Positions 34,312-37,658 of a stretch of DNA of 37,658 nucleotides are shown here, piece by piece. Below the pieces are notes generated by a model. It was given only the letters and a program-made list of their open reading frames with translations. It did not search any database and was not told the origin of the DNA. Numbering within the stretch: position 1 is the stretch's first letter; each line of letters opens with the position of its first letter. The stretch covers positions 1 to 37,658 of the forward strand of contig JAKSRX010000009.1 of NCBI GenBank assembly GCA_024403365.1, written 5' to 3'. A program made the position numbers and the translations under genes. This DNA is from Acetatifactor sp. Its GTDB lineage: Bacteria; Bacillota; Clostridia; Lachnospirales; Lachnospiraceae.

Positions 34312-35505
34312 TTATTTTCTGAAATAATCCACCAGCTTCTTCACTGCTGCGATCACATCTTCCACATCTGCGTCCGTCATAGCGGGGAACAGGGGAATGC
34401 TCATGATCTCATTGTACAGTTTCTCCGCATTGGGGCAAAGTCCCTTCTCATAGCCCAGGCTCTCATAGTAGGAGTGCCAATAAACAGGAAGATAATGCAC
34501 CTGTGCGCGCACATTCTCTGCTGCCAGCGCATTGAAGAAGGTCTTTCTGTCACAGGTAAGTTTCTCCAGATCCAGTCGCAGGATATACAGATGTCTGGTG
34601 GTATCGGATTCCGGAATCTCCTTCTGCACGATCAATTCAGGCATCCGGGAAAAAGCTTCGTCGTATCGGTTCACGATCTCTTTTCTGCGATCGGAGAATC
34701 GGGTAAGTTTGTTCAGCTGGCTGATCAACAGCGCAGACTGCATATCGGTGATACGATAGTTGTAGCCCAGATCCACCTGCTCATTGTACCATGCCGCATC
34801 TGTGGGATGCTTCATGATGCTCTGATTTCTGGTGATACCGTGGCTTCTGTAAAGCAGCAGCTTCTGATACAGTGCTTCGTCATTGGTGGTGACTGCACCG
34901 CCCTCGCCACTGGTAACTGTCTTAACCGGATGGAAGCTGAAGCAGGTCATGTCTGCAATGCTTCCCACAGGCTGTCCTTTATATTTTGTTCCCATAGCAT
35001 GGGCTGCGTCCTCGATCAGGATGAGATGATGCTTCTTAGCGATCTCTCTCAGTGCATCCAGCTCGGTAGCCTGTCCGGTGAAATCCACCGCAACGATACC
35101 CTTGGTAGCGGGAGTGATCAATTTCTCTACGCAAGCGGGATCGATGTTATAAGTATCATTCTTAATATCCGCAAATACAGGTTTTGCTCCGCAATACAGG
35201 ACACAGTTCGCACTGGCTGCGAAGGTGATGGGGCTGACGATCACTTCATCCCCGGGGCCAAAGCCTGCTGCCATAGCCGCAATATGAAGGGCTGCGGTGC
35301 CGTTGCTGACTGCCACAGCGTATTTTGCGCCGGTCACCTCGCAAAGCTTGCGATCTAACGCATCCACCATAGGTCCGCAGGTCAGGTAATCGCTTCGAAG
35401 TACGTCCACCACTGCCTGAATATCATCTTCTTCTATACACTGTCTGCCATAAGAGATCGCTTTCTCTCTGACAGGTGTTCCGCCGTATAATGCAGGTTTT
35501 TCCAT
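34312..35505 (-). CDS. pseC: PseC-type UDP-4-keto-6-deoxy-sugar aminotransferase
   Basis: This PLP enzyme adds an amino group at C4 of the keto sugar made by the preceding dehydratase. The 397-residue product has the DegT/DnrJ fold with AVSNGTAALHIA (about 65-76), SPITFAASANC, EDAAHAMGTKYKGQPVG and PLP Lys195 in FHPVKTVTSGEGGA, the form typical of PseC. AGAGG lies eight bases before the ATG at 35505; a TTG six bases upstream is less likely. It is adjacent to the PseB-type gene, supporting the pathway call. The alternative is a related 4-aminotransferase with another stereochemistry. Confidence 0.87.
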   Translation of the reverse strand: MEKPALYGGTPVREKAISYGRQCIEEDDIQAVVDVLRSDYLTCGPMVDALDRKLCEVTGAKYAVAVSNGTAALHIAAMAAGFGPGDEVIVSPITFAASANCVLYCGAKPVFADIKNDTYNIDPACVEKLITPATKGIVAVDFTGQATELDALREIAKKHHLILIEDAAHAMGTKYKGQPVGSIADMTCFSFHPVKTVTSGEGGAVTTNDEALYQKLLLYRSHGITRNQSIMKHPTDAAWYNEQVDLGYNYRITDMQSALLISQLNKLTRFSDRRKEIVNRYDEAFSRMPELIVQKEIPESDTTRHLYILRLDLEKLTCDRKTFFNALAAENVRAQVHYLPVYWHSYYESLGYEKGLCPNAEKLYNEIMSIPLFPAMTDADVEDVIAAVKKLVDYFRK

Positions 35506-35528
35506 AACCAATGCCTCTCTTCAAATTA

Positions 35529-35554
35529 AGGCACCGTGTAGGTACACAGTGCCT
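35529..35554 (-). other. Stable hairpin between pseB and pseC
   Basis: AGGCACCGTGTA (35529-35540) pairs with TACACAGTGCCT (35543-35554), 12 bp with one G-U pair and a two-base loop. On the minus strand only TAATTTG follows, so termination would be partial at most. It could lower downstream expression relative to pseB or protect the upstream message. Confidence 0.55.
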
Positions 35555-35566
35555 CAAATGTTTTCC

Positions 35567-36562
35567 TTATTTCTCCAGGTCTACCGTCTTGATCAGCTCG
35601 CGGATCTCTTCTACGGAAAGCCACTCGGTATTGTTACCGGAGCTGTAGGAGAATCCTTCCGCAACTTTCTTACCGCCGGGGATCACCTGGGATCTGTTGC
35701 GCCAATCCATGTGAGGATATACGATGAAGTGCTTCTCATACTCGTAGGTATTCATGGAATCCTCAACGGTAACCATGATCTCGTGAAGCTTCTCGCCCTC
35801 ACGGATACCTACCTCAGGCTTGTTGCAGCCGGGAAGCATAGCCTCTGCAAGGTCTGTGATCTTGAAGGAAGGGATCTTGGAGATGAAGGTCTCGCCGCCT
35901 TCTGCTTCCTCCAAAGCCTTGATCACCAGTTCCACACCCTGCTGTAAGCTGATCCAGAATCTGGTCATACGATAATCGGTGATAGGAAGCTCTGTGCCGC
36001 CGTTCTTGATGATGTTGTGGAAGAAAGGAATAACAGATCCTCTGCTTCCAGCTACATTACCGTAACGAACGATGGAGAAGCAGGTCTCCTTACCGCCGGA
36101 ATATGCATTTGCTGCAATGAAAAGTTTGTCGCTGACAAGCTTGGTTCCACCGTAAAGGTTAACAGGGTTTACTGCCTTGTCGGTGGACAGTGCAACTACC
36201 TTCTTAACGCCTCTGTCCAGTGCTGCGTCGATGATGTTCATAGCACCGTTTACATTGGTCTTGATTGCCTCGGAAGGATTGTACTCACAAGCAGGAACCT
36301 GCTTCAGAGCAGCTGCGTGGATGACATAATCCACACCCTCGAAAGCTCTCATCAGACGCTCTTTGTCTCTCACATCGCCGATGAAGAAACGAAGCTGCTT
36401 CTTATATTCCTTGAACTCGTTCTGCATGATGAACTGCTTGTACTCATCTCTGGAATAAATGATGATCTTCTTAGGGTTGTAATGTGTCAGCACATATTTT
36501 GTAAATGCTTTACCAAAACTACCGGTTCCTCCGGTAATCAAGATTGCTTTATCGTTTAACAT
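35567..36562 (-). CDS. pseB: PseB-type UDP-N-acetylglucosamine 4,6-dehydratase (inverting)
   Basis: This NADP-dependent short-chain dehydrogenase turns UDP-GlcNAc into the 4-keto-6-deoxy-AltNAc derivative. The 331-residue soluble form has the Rossmann loop ITGGTGSFG (9-17), SRDEYKQ, HAAALKQVPACEYNP and the catalytic STDKA (Asp128, Lys129) with YGGTK (Tyr137, Lys141). The short form without membrane helices distinguishes PseB from the retaining PglF/CapD type. The ATG at 36562 follows AAGGAG at six bases; a GTG at 36580 would start upstream of this site. It is the first gene after a promoter in a 110-base gap and begins the amino-sugar module. Confidence 0.93.
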   Translation of the reverse strand: MLNDKAILITGGTGSFGKAFTKYVLTHYNPKKIIIYSRDEYKQFIMQNEFKEYKKQLRFFIGDVRDKERLMRAFEGVDYVIHAAALKQVPACEYNPSEAIKTNVNGAMNIIDAALDRGVKKVVALSTDKAVNPVNLYGGTKLVSDKLFIAANAYSGGKETCFSIVRYGNVAGSRGSVIPFFHNIIKNGGTELPITDYRMTRFWISLQQGVELVIKALEEAEGGETFISKIPSFKITDLAEAMLPGCNKPEVGIREGEKLHEIMVTVEDSMNTYEYEKHFIVYPHMDWRNRSQVIPGGKKVAEGFSYSSGNNTEWLSVEEIRELIKTVDLEK

Positions 36563-36603
36563 AAGTAACTCCTTTTTCACAGAAACTGGTCAAAACCTTA
36601 GTT

Positions 36604-36632
36604 ATCGTAACATATTCACGATAAAAAGACAA
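36604..36632 (-). promoter_or_regulatory. Probable promoter of the pseB-pseC operon
   Basis: Minus strand: TTGTCT (36627-36632), a 17-base spacer and TACGAT (36604-36609) with an extended TGT before it, about 40 bases before the pseB ATG. A small AT-rich inverted repeat (ATTAAG/CTTAAT, about 36632-36648) overlaps the upstream side and may be a weak terminator or operator. Confidence 0.5.
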
Positions 36633-36674
36633 TTAAGTTTCTCTTAATATAAACAGCAATAAATTATTATCCTT

Positions 36675-37658
36675 TTACAGCGTGGGTGGCGTCCACTCGA
36701 TCTCCGTCTCTCCCTGAGTAGGTCCTTGTGATGCATCAGCGGTAGGTGCAGGCGTAGGTGTTGCTGTAGGCACTGGCGTAGGTGTTGCTGTAGGCACTGG
36801 CGTAGGCGTCGCTGTGGGTGCAGGTGTAGGTGTTGCCGTAGGTGCCGGAGTAGGCGTTGCCGTGGGTACTGCGGTAGGTACCGGCGTCGCGGTAGGTCCG
36901 GCAGGAGGTGCTACGGGCACAGTTCCCGGCTTAGGTGTTGCTGCGCCTCCGGTCACAGGCTTTGCTGTGGCAGTGGGTGCAGGAGTTGCGGTAGGCGCTG
37001 TCGTTGCCACGGGTCTTGCGGTGGCGCGGGGCTGCGCAGTTGCCGAGGGTGCGGGGGTATTTGCGGGCTTTGCGGTAGGTGCCGCTGTAGGTGCTGCGGT
37101 GGGTGCTATGGTAGGCTCAGGTGTTGCAATGGGCTCATATTCCGTAGTCGTCACCACATAAGCGAAGTTTTCTCTCATGCTGAAAAGATCATAAGGGTCC
37201 TCTTCCCCTCGTCCTTTTCTCAGGGAAGAAGTAAAGGTTCCGCGCTTCTCGCCCTTGATAAAAGTACCCTCTTCATGAAGCACATCTCCGGTAGCTCCGG
37301 AAAACTGCCATAATTCGTAAGTTCCGTCATACATTCCGTCCACGATAGCGGAGTTTACCAGGGAAATACCTCTGGCGTCCTTCTTCAGGATCTGAACAGG
37401 TCCCTCTGCCTTGGGCGTATAGAGGTAAGTCCATACATTACCCTCAGAGTCTGTTCCCACCTGTACATCCAAAATGACTACGCCGTCTTCCTTCAGGAGG
37501 TAATTTCTGGCACCCTCTACTGCCTTGGAGCCCATGGTCTGATTCCAGGGTTCGCCATTGATGATATGGATGCACTCGCCAAGATACTCAGGCACTTCCA
37601 GGTACTGATATACTTCCTTCAGAAGTTCGGTCACTTCATCCTTCTGCTGCTGGTCCAT
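36675..37658 (-). CDS. Pro/Thr-rich surface protein of unknown function (N-terminus probably outside the window)
   Basis: At least 327 residues are visible. The first 170 form a soluble region with YLYTPKAEGPVQILKK and a MORN-like stretch (DGMYDGTYELWQFSG, then GTFIKGEKRGTF). The next 135 are a TPTPAPTA-type low-complexity tail, ending in EIEWTPPTL. There is a Met codon at the very edge of the window, but no signal peptide follows it. Since this kind of tail is normally extracellular, the true start probably lies upstream. No wall-sorting signal is seen at the end. It is separated from pseB by a promoter-containing gap, so a functional link is uncertain. Confidence 0.7.
   Translation of the reverse strand: MDQQQKDEVTELLKEVYQYLEVPEYLGECIHIINGEPWNQTMGSKAVEGARNYLLKEDGVVILDVQVGTDSEGNVWTYLYTPKAEGPVQILKKDARGISLVNSAIVDGMYDGTYELWQFSGATGDVLHEEGTFIKGEKRGTFTSSLRKGRGEEDPYDLFSMRENFAYVVTTTEYEPIATPEPTIAPTAAPTAAPTAKPANTPAPSATAQPRATARPVATTAPTATPAPTATAKPVTGGAATPKPGTVPVAPPAGPTATPVPTAVPTATPTPAPTATPTPAPTATPTPVPTATPTPVPTATPTPAPTADASQGPTQGETEIEWTPPTL
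36741..36860 (-). repeat. Five tandem 24-bp units encoding the TPTPAPTA tail
   Basis: Units such as TGTAGGCACTGGCGTAGGTG repeat from 36741 with a 24-bp period and few changes, then continue in degenerate form to about 37130. They encode Thr-Pro-Thr-Pro-Ala-Pro type octapeptides. Expansion and contraction between strains are likely. Confidence 0.8.

Noticed and set aside
36814-37161. Plus-strand Gly/Val/Ala repeat frame opposite the Pro/Thr tail
   Set aside because: Complement of the repeat DNA; no start signals and no complexity beyond the repeat.

Overview
The window is a dense, almost entirely minus-strand gene block for cell-surface polysaccharide synthesis, export and wall attachment. 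It most resembles a Gram-positive Clostridia genome of the Lachnospiraceae type. Reasons are strong AGGAG-type ribosome sites, a LytR-CpsA-Psr (LCP) ligase, a GH25 lysozyme with Ig-like and wall-binding repeats, TPEP/TPTP-type linkers, PglK-like and Wzm/Wzt-like exporters, and a moderate GC content. The genus cannot be fixed from sequence alone. There are no rRNA or tRNA genes, CRISPR arrays, insertion sequences or phage genes, and no gene-free stretch longer than about 215 bases.

Layout in transcription order (high to low coordinates). (1) 37658-36675: a Pro/Thr-rich protein cut by the window edge. (2) 36562-32793: a nucleotide-sugar module with PseB-type dehydratase, PseC-type aminotransferase, GNAT acetyltransferase and a membrane-anchored polyprenyl-phosphate-type GT2, ending at a strong terminator. 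(3) 32608-23240: an operon with its own promoter. It holds a PglK/MsbA-like ABC flippase, an SGNH hydrolase, a GtrII-type glucosyltransferase, a GtrB-like GT2, a WecE/RffA aminotransferase and polytopic proteins of unknown function. Two of the latter look like halves of one protein split by an in-frame TAG. (4) 22182-23243: the only plus-strand gene, an SGNH-like membrane protein that lacks the usual nucleophile. (5) 21969-5980: a long operon from a near-consensus promoter. It holds a GH25 lysozyme, Wzm permease, Wzt ATPase with a C-terminal carbohydrate-recognition domain, a methyltransferase-kinase fusion, four GT2 proteins and a phosphoglucomutase. (6) 5841-2377: an initiating polyprenyl glycosylphosphotransferase, the LCP ligase (followed by a palindromic terminator) and a rhamnosyltransferase-like GT2. 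(7) 2251-1: two proteostasis genes, an HtrA-type protease and the start of clpX.

Working model (inference). The glycosylphosphotransferase primes undecaprenyl phosphate and the GT2 proteins extend the chain in the cytoplasm. The methyltransferase-kinase protein caps the chain end, as WbdD does in E. coli O9a. The C-terminal domain of Wzt recognises the capped end, Wzm/Wzt exports the polymer, and LCP fixes it to peptidoglycan. A second module makes amino-dideoxy sugars (WecE, PseB/PseC/acetyltransferase) and may add them through lipid-linked donors (GtrB-like GT2s, GtrII, ABC flippase). The strongest points for follow-up are the chain-terminator/exporter pair in a Gram-positive background, the TAG-split membrane protein, the nucleophile-less SGNH protein, the lysozyme with an acidic Tyr-rich cytoplasmic tail, and a covarying hairpin found upstream of two genes.
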